From: JACDAN01 sp963827705
GTDB taxonomy: Bacteria > Actinomycetota > Thermoleophilia > Gaiellales > Gaiellaceae
Direction of reading: 5' to 3'
Assembly: GCA_963827705.1 (NCBI GenBank)
Contig: CAWHBN010000022.1
Location: forward strand, 124,001 to 188,000
Length of the DNA stretch: 64,000 nucleotides
The position numbers and the translations under genes were made by a program. The notes beneath the pieces are model-generated. The model had not been told where the DNA came from, ran no database searches, and saw nothing but the letters and a program-made list of their open reading frames with translations. Of this stretch, positions 7,909 to 14,701 are shown in pieces (positions within the stretch are counted from its first letter, which is position 1; each line of letters begins with the position of its first letter).

Positions 7909-8587
7909 CAGCAGGAAAGACGACGACGAAGCGATTCGGCTCCGCCCCTTCGCTCGTCGTCTCGACTCCCGAGGCGTCCTTCAGCTCGAGATGGACGATC
8001 TTGCGCTCCACGGCCGTCATCGGCTCGAGCTGGACGCGATCGCCGCGCCGAAGGGCGTCATCGGCCGCGCGTCGCGCAATCGCGGTGAGCGACGCCTCGC
8101 GGCGAGCCCGGTAGCCGGCGGCGTCCACGATCGCCGGCGTTCCCGGGATCCGCCGCGCCAGGATCGCGTTCACCAGGTACTGAACCGCGTCGATCGTCTG
8201 GCCGTGGCGCCCGATCAGCAAGCCGAGATCCCGCCCGGAACAGGTCGCCACGACGGAGTCCTCCCGCTCCTTCACGTCCACACGGCACTGGACGCCCATG
8301 CCGGCCGTGATGTGCGTGACCAGCTCGCGCACGAGAGAGGCAAGCTCGCTCTCGTCCGAGGGCGGCTCGTCGACAGGGCCTACGGCCCCGTCCTCGGCAA
8401 CCGTCGCGACCACACGGGCCGGCGTGTAGCCGACGCCGAGCAGCCCGCGCTCGCCCTCTGCCACCACCTGGAACTCGACTGCGCCCTTGTCGAGGCCGGG
8501 ATTCAGCCGCTCGAGCTCGCGCAACGCCGCCCACTTCGCCTCGCCGACGGTCTCGCCCGTCGCCTCGACGCTCAAGCCTTCGGTCAA
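7898..8587 (-). CDS. jag: Jag/KhpB RNA-binding protein (R3H and KH domains)
   Basis: RNA-binding protein found beside yidC in many Gram-positive genomes and linked to cell-envelope and division control. In order: Jag-N domain (about residues 1-52, with VEATGETVGEAKWAAL and GLLGVGYTPARV), a KH domain with GRHGQTIDAVQYLVN at about residues 127-141, and an R3H domain whose motif reads RREASL...A. Length is 229 residues. The start is TTG 8587 in a TTGA overlap with the yidC stop, so translation is coupled to yidC. Confidence 0.9.
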   Translation of the reverse strand: MTEGLSVEATGETVGEAKWAALRELERLNPGLDKGAVEFQVVAEGERGLLGVGYTPARVVATVAEDGAVGPVDEPPSDESELASLVRELVTHITAGMGVQCRVDVKEREDSVVATCSGRDLGLLIGRHGQTIDAVQYLVNAILARRIPGTPAIVDAAGYRARREASLTAIARRAADDALRRGDRVQLEPMTAVERKIVHLELKDASGVETTSEGAEPNRFVVVFPAGAD

Positions 8588-9429
8588 CGCCTCGCGCCCT
8601 TCTTCCTCTTTCGCTTGACCCTGCGAGGCTGCCCCGCCGGCTTCGGCGCCGGCTCCGCACCGTCGGGCTCGACAGGGGCGGCGCCATCCGCCTGCTCGGT
8701 CTTCGGAGGGGTCCGCGACGAGCGCTTGACGGGCTCGGGCGTGGTCTTCTGTCGTAGCCCTCGCGTCACGATCCCCTGGCCGACGGTCCAGAGGTTCGTC
8801 GTCATCCAGTAGATGAGGAGACCGACCGGGAACACGGTGCCGCCGGGCGGGTCGAGGATGAAGAACGCGAAGACGAACGGGAGGAACAGGAAGATCACGC
8901 GCTGGCCCTTGCTCTGCGTCGGCATGAACCACGTCGACGCCACCTGGCTGGCCACGTAGACGGCCAGCAGCACGTAGCCGGACCAGTCCGACGTGATGTT
9001 CGCGGTGATGTCCGGGACGAAGCCAAGCCAACCGAGGTCGGATTGGGGGTAGAGCGGATAGATCTCGTCGTCGAAGTCGCGCAGCACGAAGTAGAGCGCG
9101 AAGAAGATCGGGATCTGCGGGAGAATCGGAAGACACGAGGAGGCCGGGTTGATCTGGTGCTCCTTGTAGAACTTCATGAGCTCCTCGTTCTGCTTCTTTC
9201 GGTCGTTCTTGTAGCGCTTCTGGATCGCCTTCATCTCCGGTAGAAACTGCTGCATCCGCTGCATCGAGTGGATCTGGCGGACCGTCAGCGGAACGAGCAG
9301 CATCCGGACGGAGATCGTGAGCGCGACGATCGACCACGCCCAGGTGAGGCCGAACGTCGTGTGGAGCCCCTCGAGCGCCCAGGTGAGGACGTCCTCGATC
9401 GGCGTGAGGATGCTGAGGAAGCCGATCAT
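8584..9429 (-). CDS. yidC: Membrane protein insertase YidC/Oxa1
   Basis: Inserts membrane proteins alone or with Sec. The 281-residue protein is the short Gram-positive type without the large periplasmic domain. Membrane helices are seen at about residues 25-50, 98-116, 140-160, 175-190 and 200-220. The positive patch between helices 1 and 2 (KAIQKRYKNDRKKQNEELMKF) and the conserved PILPQIPIFFALYF are present. The C-terminus is a basic tail (RRVKRKRKKGARR), thought to contact ribosomes. It overlaps yidD by ATGA and jag by TTGA. Confidence 0.95.
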   Translation of the reverse strand: MIGFLSILTPIEDVLTWALEGLHTTFGLTWAWSIVALTISVRMLLVPLTVRQIHSMQRMQQFLPEMKAIQKRYKNDRKKQNEELMKFYKEHQINPASSCLPILPQIPIFFALYFVLRDFDDEIYPLYPQSDLGWLGFVPDITANITSDWSGYVLLAVYVASQVASTWFMPTQSKGQRVIFLFLPFVFAFFILDPPGGTVFPVGLLIYWMTTNLWTVGQGIVTRGLRQKTTPEPVKRSSRTPPKTEQADGAAPVEPDGAEPAPKPAGQPRRVKRKRKKGARR

Positions 9430-9653
9430 CGGAACACCCGCTGGTTTTCGGCCTTGTCCACGCCGCCGTGGCTCCAGGGATTACACCGGAGCAGTCGCCA
9501 GCCGGCGAGGATCGTCCCGCGCACGAGCCCGTACTGACGCAGGGCGTCGATGGCGTACTGCGAACAGGACGGGTGGTACTTGCACGTCGCCGGCACAAGC
9601 GCACCCAGCGTGTAGCGGTAGGCGTACACGCCTGCGATCCCGACGTACCTCAT
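9426..9653 (-). CDS. yidD: Membrane protein insertion efficiency factor YidD
   Basis: A 75-residue member of the YidD (DUF37) family, which helps YidC-dependent insertion. The signature YHPSCSQYA and the GWRLLRCNPWSHGG motif are both present. The start is ATG 9653 (MRYVGIAGVYAYRY), which overlaps the rnpA stop by ATGA. A longer upstream extension in frame has no family similarity and lies inside rnpA. Confidence 0.93.
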   Translation of the reverse strand: MRYVGIAGVYAYRYTLGALVPATCKYHPSCSQYAIDALRQYGLVRGTILAGWRLLRCNPWSHGGVDKAENQRVFR

Positions 9654-10000
9654 GCGCGTGCCTTGCCGAGAACTTCCTCGAGACGCTCGCGCAGCCACTC
9701 GGCGCCGCGGCTCTCCTCGGCCTCTCCGAGAGGTGCCCGAACGAGCAGGACGTAGTCCGTCCCGGGTGGCACGTCGGCGATGAGCTCGCGCCAGCTTTCT
9801 CGGAGGCGGCGCTTGATCCGGTTCCGGGTCACTGCCGTCCCGATCTTCTTGGGGATCGCGATCCCGAGGCGCACGTCGCCGTCCTCGTCATCCTCGCGAT
9901 CGAACCGGTAGAGGACGAGGTAGCGGGTCGAGACCGAACGGCCGTGCCGGTAGACGGTGTCGAAGTCGCGCGAGCGGGAGAGGCGATTGCGGCGTTGCAC
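9650..10000 (-). CDS. rnpA: Ribonuclease P protein component
   Basis: Basic protein subunit of RNase P, which removes tRNA 5' leaders. The 116 residues contain FDTVYRHGRS near the N-terminus and the family signature RNRIKRRLRESWR at about residues 59-71, the RNR helix that contacts the catalytic RNA. It lies between rpmH and yidD, as in nearly all bacteria. The start is TTG/ATG-like at 10000 (MQRRNRLSRSRDF). Confidence 0.94.
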   Translation of the reverse strand: MQRRNRLSRSRDFDTVYRHGRSVSTRYLVLYRFDREDDEDGDVRLGIAIPKKIGTAVTRNRIKRRLRESWRELIADVPPGTDYVLLVRAPLGEAEESRGAEWLRERLEEVLGKARA

Positions 10001-10021
10001 GGCTGCGGGGCGGCGCCCCCG

Positions 10022-10156
10022 CTACGCGGAGAGGCGCTTCCGGCCGCGCGCGCGCCGCCGCTTCAGGATGGCGCGGCCGGCCTTCGAAGACATCCGCTGC
10101 CGGAAGCCATGCCGGCGCTTCCGTCGACGCACATTGGGCTGATAGGTCCGTTTCAC
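10022..10156 (-). CDS. rpmH: 50S ribosomal protein L34
   Basis: A 44-residue, very basic protein starting MKRTYQPNVRRRKRRHG with the L34 signature HGFRQRM and ending KRLSA. The start is GTG 10156. It heads the rpmH-rnpA-yidD-yidC-jag-rsmG-parA-parB run, which faces away from dnaA. The gene is too short for a usual length cut-off but unmistakable. Confidence 0.97.
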   Translation of the reverse strand: MKRTYQPNVRRRKRRHGFRQRMSSKAGRAILKRRRARGRKRLSA

Positions 10157-10478
10157 GATTCCAGTGAGGATGAAATTGGGGGTCGCCCGGTGGGCGCCGG
10201 GCCAGTATAGAGAGACAATCTCGTATCAGTTTTTCCACAGCCTGAACGGGCAACACGCCCGGTGGAAACGCCCTGCGAGTCACGCGTTTTCCCCAGTGAA
10301 TACGGCGCGAGTTCCGACGCTTTCCACATCTGTGGAGGGAGCTGGGGAAGAATCCAAAATCCCTGCAAATTCGCCGGTTTTCAGGCTCTGGGCGGCGCGG
10401 GCGAAGCCTTTGAACCCGCTTCACCACACTGCTATGCTCGTCGCTTTCCGGCAGCGCGAGGAGGAACGACCAACCGGC
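10157..10478. other. rpmH-dnaA intergenic region with DnaA-box-like sites (upstream part of the origin)
   Basis: 322 non-coding bases between the divergent rpmH and dnaA. Sites close to the TTATNCACA consensus are TTTTCCACA (10231-10239), CTTTCCACA (10320-10328) facing TGTGGAGGG (10331-10339), and weaker GGTGGAAAC (10261) and TTTTCCCCA (10287). Only the first is one mismatch from consensus. On the minus strand TATACT (10209-10204) is a good -10 for rpmH. No ORF of note is seen here. Confidence 0.7.
10410..10438 (+). promoter_or_regulatory. dnaA promoter (TTGAAC-17-TATGCT)
   Basis: A -35 TTGAAC at 10410-10415 and a -10 TATGCT at 10433-10438 are separated by exactly 17 bases. The ATG at 10434 therefore lies inside the -10 and cannot be the start. 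The first usable start downstream is GTG 10479, with AGGAGG upstream. Confidence 0.7.
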
Positions 10479-11828
10479 GTGGAAGGGCAGCAGTTGCTCA
10501 CTGCAGAGGGTCTGTGGACCGAGGTTTCGGAGCGTCTGCGAGCCGCCCTTAACGACAAGACCTATCGCACCTGGTTCTCCGAGGCCGAGGGCCTCGGCCT
10601 GTCGAACGAGTCGTTCACGCTCACGGTCCCGAACGACTTCACGCGAGAGTGGATCGAGAGCCATTTCCTCGGCCTCATCAACGCCGCCGTCCGCGACGCG
10701 ACCGGGCACGAGCGCCGCATCGACCTCTCGGTCCGCCACGTCGAGAGCGAGGGCGCGAGCCCCGAGCCCGACCCCGAGGTCGACGAACCCCCACGCGTCG
10801 AGGGTCTGAACGAGAAGTACAACTTCGACTCGTTCGTCATCGGCTCGTCGAACCGGTTCGCACACGCGGCGGCGCTCGCGGTCGCCGAGGCGCCGGCCCA
10901 GGCATACAACCCGCTGTTCATCTACGGGAGCACCGGGCTCGGCAAGACGCACCTCCTCCAGGCGATCGGCCACTACATCGGCGAGCACTTGCGCGACCTC
11001 TCCGTTTGCTACGTGACGAGCGAGCGGTTCATGAACGACTTCATCAACTCGCTTCGTGACAAGCGAATCGAGGGCTTCAAGCAGCGGTATCGAACGTTCG
11101 GCGTTCTCCTGATCGACGACATCCAGTTCCTCGAGCACAAGGAGCGGATCCAGGAGGAGTTCTTCCACACGTTCAACACGCTCTACGAGGCCGGCAGGCA
11201 GATCGTGATCTCGTCCGATCGCCCGCCTCGCCAGATCGCAACCCTCGAGCAGCGGCTGCGCTCACGCTTCGAGTGGGGCCTGATGACGGACATCCAGCCG
11301 CCAGACCTCGAGACACGGATCGCGATCCTTCAGAAGAAGGTGCGGACAGACGGGATCCAGGTGGCGGATCCACAACTCCTCACGTTCATCGCCGGACGGG
11401 TGTCCACGAACATCCGCGAGCTCGAGGGGGCATTGACCCGGGTCGTCGCGTTCTCCTCGTTGACCGGGCGGCCGATGACCGTCGATCTCGCGCAGGACGT
11501 CCTGCGCGACGTCTTTCCGCAAGGTGAGGCGGCCCAGGTCTCGATCGAGCGGATCCAGGACGAAGTCTCCGAGCGCTTCGGGCTCTCGAAGGAAGAGCTC
11601 ATCGGCGATCGCCGATCGCAGAACATCGTTTACCCGCGCCAGGTCGCCATGTACCTGTCACGCGAGCTCACCGACTCGTCGCTGCCCCGCATCGGCAGGC
11701 ACTTCGGCGGCCGCGATCACACGACGGTCATCCACGCGACGTCCAAGATCGCGCGCCTGATTCGCGAGGACCGCTCTGTGTACAACCTTGTGCAAGAGTT
11801 GACCGCGCGCGTCAAGCAGGCCGGGTAG
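10479..11828 (+). CDS. dnaA: Chromosomal replication initiator protein DnaA
   Basis: AAA+ ATPase that binds DnaA boxes and melts the origin. Its 449 residues carry domain I (DnaB/SirA-contact fold, about residues 1-85 with TYRTWFSEAEG), a short acidic linker, the AAA+ domain with Walker A GSTGLGKT at about residues 150-157 and Walker B LLIDDIQF, and the C-terminal DNA-binding domain ending in the signature GRDHTTVIHA at about residues 410-420. GTG 10479 is chosen because the promoter -10 covers the upstream ATG. AGGAGG lies 14 bases upstream, which is a rather long spacing. Confidence 0.97.
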   Translation: MEGQQLLTAEGLWTEVSERLRAALNDKTYRTWFSEAEGLGLSNESFTLTVPNDFTREWIESHFLGLINAAVRDATGHERRIDLSVRHVESEGASPEPDPEVDEPPRVEGLNEKYNFDSFVIGSSNRFAHAAALAVAEAPAQAYNPLFIYGSTGLGKTHLLQAIGHYIGEHLRDLSVCYVTSERFMNDFINSLRDKRIEGFKQRYRTFGVLLIDDIQFLEHKERIQEEFFHTFNTLYEAGRQIVISSDRPPRQIATLEQRLRSRFEWGLMTDIQPPDLETRIAILQKKVRTDGIQVADPQLLTFIAGRVSTNIRELEGALTRVVAFSSLTGRPMTVDLAQDVLRDVFPQGEAAQVSIERIQDEVSERFGLSKEELIGDRRSQNIVYPRQVAMYLSRELTDSSLPRIGRHFGGRDHTTVIHATSKIARLIREDRSVYNLVQELTARVKQAG

Positions 11829-11985
11829 AACTGTGGACGTCTTGCCCGCCTCATGCGAGCCCTGTTCAAAGCGCGCCGTTTCCCCCAGCCGGCGTCCCCA
11901 GGCGAAGCCCGCTTTCCATGCGGAATCGCGCCGTCTTCCCCGGGATTCACACTCCCTATGACTACTACTACCTTTTCTTTCTTAA
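11829..11985. other. oriC unwinding region between dnaA and dnaN (DnaA-box, DnaA-trio, AT-rich stretch)
   Basis: The 157-base gap ends in an ordered element: GGATTCACA (11943-11951, a 7/9 DnaA box), nine bases, then ACTACTACTACC (11961-11972; TAG repeats on the other strand), then TTTTCTTTCTTAA running into dnaN. Box, then TAG trinucleotides, then AT-rich DNA is the layout of the basal unwinding system described in Bacillus subtilis, where DnaA loads on single-stranded trios. Its place between dnaA and dnaN is the same. CTGTGGACG at 11831 is a further weak box. The dnaN promoter must share this stretch (CCCTATGAC). Confidence 0.72.
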
Positions 11986-13119
11986 ATGGTTGAAGCAGAG
12001 ACTGTGGTTACCGGCACTTCGCTGAAGCTCTCCGTCCCACGCGAGGAGCTCACTCGCCAACTCGGTGTGGTTGCGCGCGCCGCCTCCACGCGGACGACGG
12101 TGCAGGTGCTCGCCGGCCTGCTGCTGCGTGCCGGTGATGGCCGACTGGAGCTCGCAGCGACCGACATGGAGATCTCACTCCGGTCCTCACTCGAGGCGAG
12201 CGTCGAGTCGGAAGGCGCCGTGGTGGTGCCCAGCAAGCTCCTGGCTGATCTCGTGCGCCTCCTCCCGGCGGACGAGGTCTCGATCGAGCATCGCTCAGGC
12301 GAAGGCATCGTCGAGGTAGTGAGCGGCGCGGCGACATATCGGCTCCACACCTATAACGCAGAGGATTTCCCGCGCCTGCCTGATGCGTCCACTGTCGAGC
12401 TCATGTCGGTCGATGCGGATGCGGTCCTCGAGACGGCTGGCCGCGTCAGCCGCGCGGCCTCTCGCGACGAGTCGCGGCCCGTGCTGACAGGGGTCCTCGT
12501 TCGGTTCGAGGGCGAGAAGCTCATCATGGCCGCGACGGACTCGTACCGGCTCGCCGTCAAGGAGACTGCAATGGGCTCCGGTGGGCCCGATCTCGACGCG
12601 ATCGTGCCGGCGCGCGCACTCGGTGAGCTGACGCGGATCGCCCAGAGCGGCGGAGGGCTCGAGATCGGCGTGCTCGAGAATCAGGTGATCTTCACGACCG
12701 ACGGCATCCTGCTGACCACCCGCCGAATCGAGGGCCAGTTCCCCAACTATCGCCAACTGCTCCCCGAGACCTTCGAGCACGAGCTTGCGCTGCCGCGCGA
12801 GGAGTTGCTGGAGGTCGTCCGGCGCGTGTCGGTGATGGCGCAGCGGAACGCACCGATCCGCCTGCGGTTCGCTGAAGGCGAGCTGACGGTCTCCGCCCAG
12901 ACGCAGGATGTCGGCGAGGCCCGCGAGACGATGCCGGCGCCCTACGCCGCCGATCCGCTCGAGATCGGCTTCAATCCGGACTTTCTCCGCGACGGAGTCG
13001 AGTCGGTGGAGGGCGACGAGGTCCGCCTGAAGCTGATCAGCTCGCTTCGCCCGGCTGTGATCCAGGGCGAGGGCGACGACTTCTCGTACCTGATCATGCC
13101 GATCCGCCTCGCCGGCTAG
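11986..13119 (+). CDS. dnaN: DNA polymerase III sliding clamp (beta subunit)
   Basis: Ring-shaped processivity factor. It has 377 residues with the three repeated clamp folds and the C-terminal MPIRL (residues 372-376) that lines the peptide-binding pocket. Conserved RPVLTGVLVRFEGEKL...ATDSYRLA marks the middle domain. It starts at ATG 11986 (MVEAETVVTG), right after the origin's AT-rich run. The stop TAG is followed after 6 bases by recF. Confidence 0.97.
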   Translation: MVEAETVVTGTSLKLSVPREELTRQLGVVARAASTRTTVQVLAGLLLRAGDGRLELAATDMEISLRSSLEASVESEGAVVVPSKLLADLVRLLPADEVSIEHRSGEGIVEVVSGAATYRLHTYNAEDFPRLPDASTVELMSVDADAVLETAGRVSRAASRDESRPVLTGVLVRFEGEKLIMAATDSYRLAVKETAMGSGGPDLDAIVPARALGELTRIAQSGGGLEIGVLENQVIFTTDGILLTTRRIEGQFPNYRQLLPETFEHELALPREELLEVVRRVSVMAQRNAPIRLRFAEGELTVSAQTQDVGEARETMPAPYAADPLEIGFNPDFLRDGVESVEGDEVRLKLISSLRPAVIQGEGDDFSYLIMPIRLAG

Positions 13120-13125
13120 GCCGGG

Positions 13126-14190
13126 CTGATCGTCGAGACGCTCTCGCTCCGCGACTACCGCTCGTACGCGCGGCTCGAGCTCGGCCTCCGCCCGGGCCTC
13201 GTCCTGGCGGTCGGCGCGAACGGCGCCGGCAAGACGAATCTTCTCGAGAGCCTCCATCTGGCCACGCAGGGCTTCTCGCCCCGGACGCGCACAGACGCCC
13301 AGCTGATCCGCTTCGGCGCGGACGGGTCACGGGTTGCTCTCGCAGGAAACCACGGAGGGTCACCTGTCGAGGTCGAGGTCACGCTGCGAAGCGGCGAAGC
13401 GAAGCGTGCACGCCTGAACGGCGCCGCACTCAGAGCCGCGGAGGAGCTCCGCAGCCGGCTTCCGACGCTCGTCTTTACGCCTGACCGGCTTTCGGTCGTG
13501 AAGGCCGGCCCTGCCGTCCGCCGCGCCTATTTCGACCGGGTGCTGAGCCGGCTCTTTCCGAGCAGAGCCTCGGCGCCGACCGACTACGCAGCAGCACTTG
13601 CCCAGCGCAACGGCGCCTTGAGGCGGGTCGCGGCGGGGGTCTCGACCAAGGAGGCGCTCGATCCCTGGACAACCCGGGTCGCCGAGCTGGGCCGCCTCCT
13701 CGTCTCGGCGCGCGCCGAGCTCGTCCGGCTGCTCTCGCCGGCCTTCGGTGCTGCGGCCGCCGAGCTCCGGCTCGAGTCTGCAGTGCTGCGGTACGAGGGG
13801 GATCCAACGTCAGCGGAGGAGCTCGACGCCCGGCTCGAGCAGGATCTCGCCCGCGGCTTCACCGGGGCCGGGCCGCACCTTCACGACGTGGCGATCGTGG
13901 CCGGGGAGCGCGACTTGCGGAGCTTTGGCTCCCAGGGTGAGCAGCGGCTCTCGGTGCTCTCGCTTCTGCTGGCCGAAGCAGATCTCCTCGCCGAGCGTGG
14001 GCCTGCGCCTCCGCTCCTGCTGCTGGACGACGTGCTCTCCGAGCTCGACCCCGAACGGCGCGCGATTCTCGCCGGTCGCGTACGGAAAGCCGGCGGCCAG
14101 ACTCTTCTCACCGCCACCTCCTCTGCGGCCTTGCCGGACACGCCCGACCAGCTCATCACCGTGACGCCGGGCTCGGCGGTGGCGGCGTGA
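13126..14190 (+). CDS. recF: DNA replication and repair protein RecF
   Basis: SMC-like ATPase that helps load RecA at gaps. The 354-residue protein has Walker A GANGAGKTN at about residues 27-35, the ABC-type signature LSVLSLLLAE at about residues 275-284, and Walker B LLLLDDVLSELD at about residues 298-309. The conserved N-terminus reads IVETLSLRDYRSY. The only start-like codon between the dnaN stop (same frame) and that N-terminus is CTG 13126, so a CTG start is called; no ATG, GTG or TTG fits. The stop overlaps dciA by GTGA. Confidence 0.92.
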   Translation: MIVETLSLRDYRSYARLELGLRPGLVLAVGANGAGKTNLLESLHLATQGFSPRTRTDAQLIRFGADGSRVALAGNHGGSPVEVEVTLRSGEAKRARLNGAALRAAEELRSRLPTLVFTPDRLSVVKAGPAVRRAYFDRVLSRLFPSRASAPTDYAAALAQRNGALRRVAAGVSTKEALDPWTTRVAELGRLLVSARAELVRLLSPAFGAAAAELRLESAVLRYEGDPTSAEELDARLEQDLARGFTGAGPHLHDVAIVAGERDLRSFGSQGEQRLSVLSLLLAEADLLAERGPAPPLLLLDDVLSELDPERRAILAGRVRKAGGQTLLTATSSAALPDTPDQLITVTPGSAVAA

Positions 14191-14654
14191 AGCCCGAGCG
14201 CATCGGCCAGGACGTGCGCCGTGAGCTCGAGAGGTTCGGCCCGGCGGGAGCGATCGCGGACGTCGTCGAGGTATGGCCGACCGCGGTCGGAGACTCGATC
14301 TCGCGGAACGCATGGCCGGCGCGCATCGCCCGGGACGGCACGCTGCACGTCTCGACGAGCTCCTCCGCCTGGGCTTTCGAGCTGGGGCTGCTCGAGATGG
14401 ACCTCCGTGAGCGCCTGTCGGAGCGTCTCGGCGACCGTGCTCCGACACAGCTCCGGTTCGCGCCGGGACCGCTCCCGGAGCCGACCGGGCCCGACGCCCG
14501 AGACGCCGAGCGACAGGCCCCGAACGTGACCGATCAGCACGTGCAGGCCGGCGAGGAGGTCGCCGCGGCGATCTCGGACGAAAATTTACGCAAACTTGTT
14601 GCAAAAGCGGCCGCCGCGAGCCTCGCCAAGCCGCCGGACGACCGCTCTGTCTGA
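14187..14654 (+). CDS. dciA: DciA-family protein (DUF721), predicted helicase-loading factor
   Basis: A 155-residue protein with the DUF721/DciA fold in its first 95 or so residues (VVEVWPTAVGDSISRNAWPA, LHVSTSSSAWAFELGLLE). DciA is the ancestral partner that loads the replicative helicase DnaB where DnaC or DnaI is absent, and in actinobacteria it sits between recF and gyrB as here. The C-terminal 60 residues are Ala/Asp-rich and variable. GTG 14187 overlaps recF by 4 bases. Confidence 0.85.
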   Translation: MKPERIGQDVRRELERFGPAGAIADVVEVWPTAVGDSISRNAWPARIARDGTLHVSTSSSAWAFELGLLEMDLRERLSERLGDRAPTQLRFAPGPLPEPTGPDARDAERQAPNVTDQHVQAGEEVAAAISDENLRKLVAKAAAASLAKPPDDRSV

Positions 14655-14698
14655 TAGACTGTCACCAGCCCTGAAAGCGGCATTTTGCAGGGCTTTTT
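14655..14698 (+). promoter_or_regulatory. gyrB leader: -10-like box and intrinsic terminator/attenuator hairpin
   Basis: TAGACT (14655-14660) could be a -10. It is followed by AGCCCTG (14667-14673), a 14-base loop, CAGGGCT (14688-14694) and a T-run (14694-14698), the full form of an intrinsic terminator. It ends only 3 bases before the gyrB ATG at 14702. The AGGG that would serve as Shine-Dalgarno lies in the 3' arm of the stem. The hairpin may end the dnaA-dciA transcript, control gyrB translation, or both. Confidence 0.7.
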
Positions 14699-14701
14699 CT
14701 A

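Noticed and set aside
9426..9698. Longer YidD starting at 9698
   Set aside because: The extra N-terminal residues are not YidD-like and lie within rnpA; ATG 9653 gives an ATGA overlap and the proper family N-terminus.
10434..10436. ATG 10434 as the dnaA start
   Set aside because: It lies inside the TATGCT -10 of a TTGAAC-17-TATGCT promoter, so it would not be in the transcript. GTG 10479 fits the family N-terminus.
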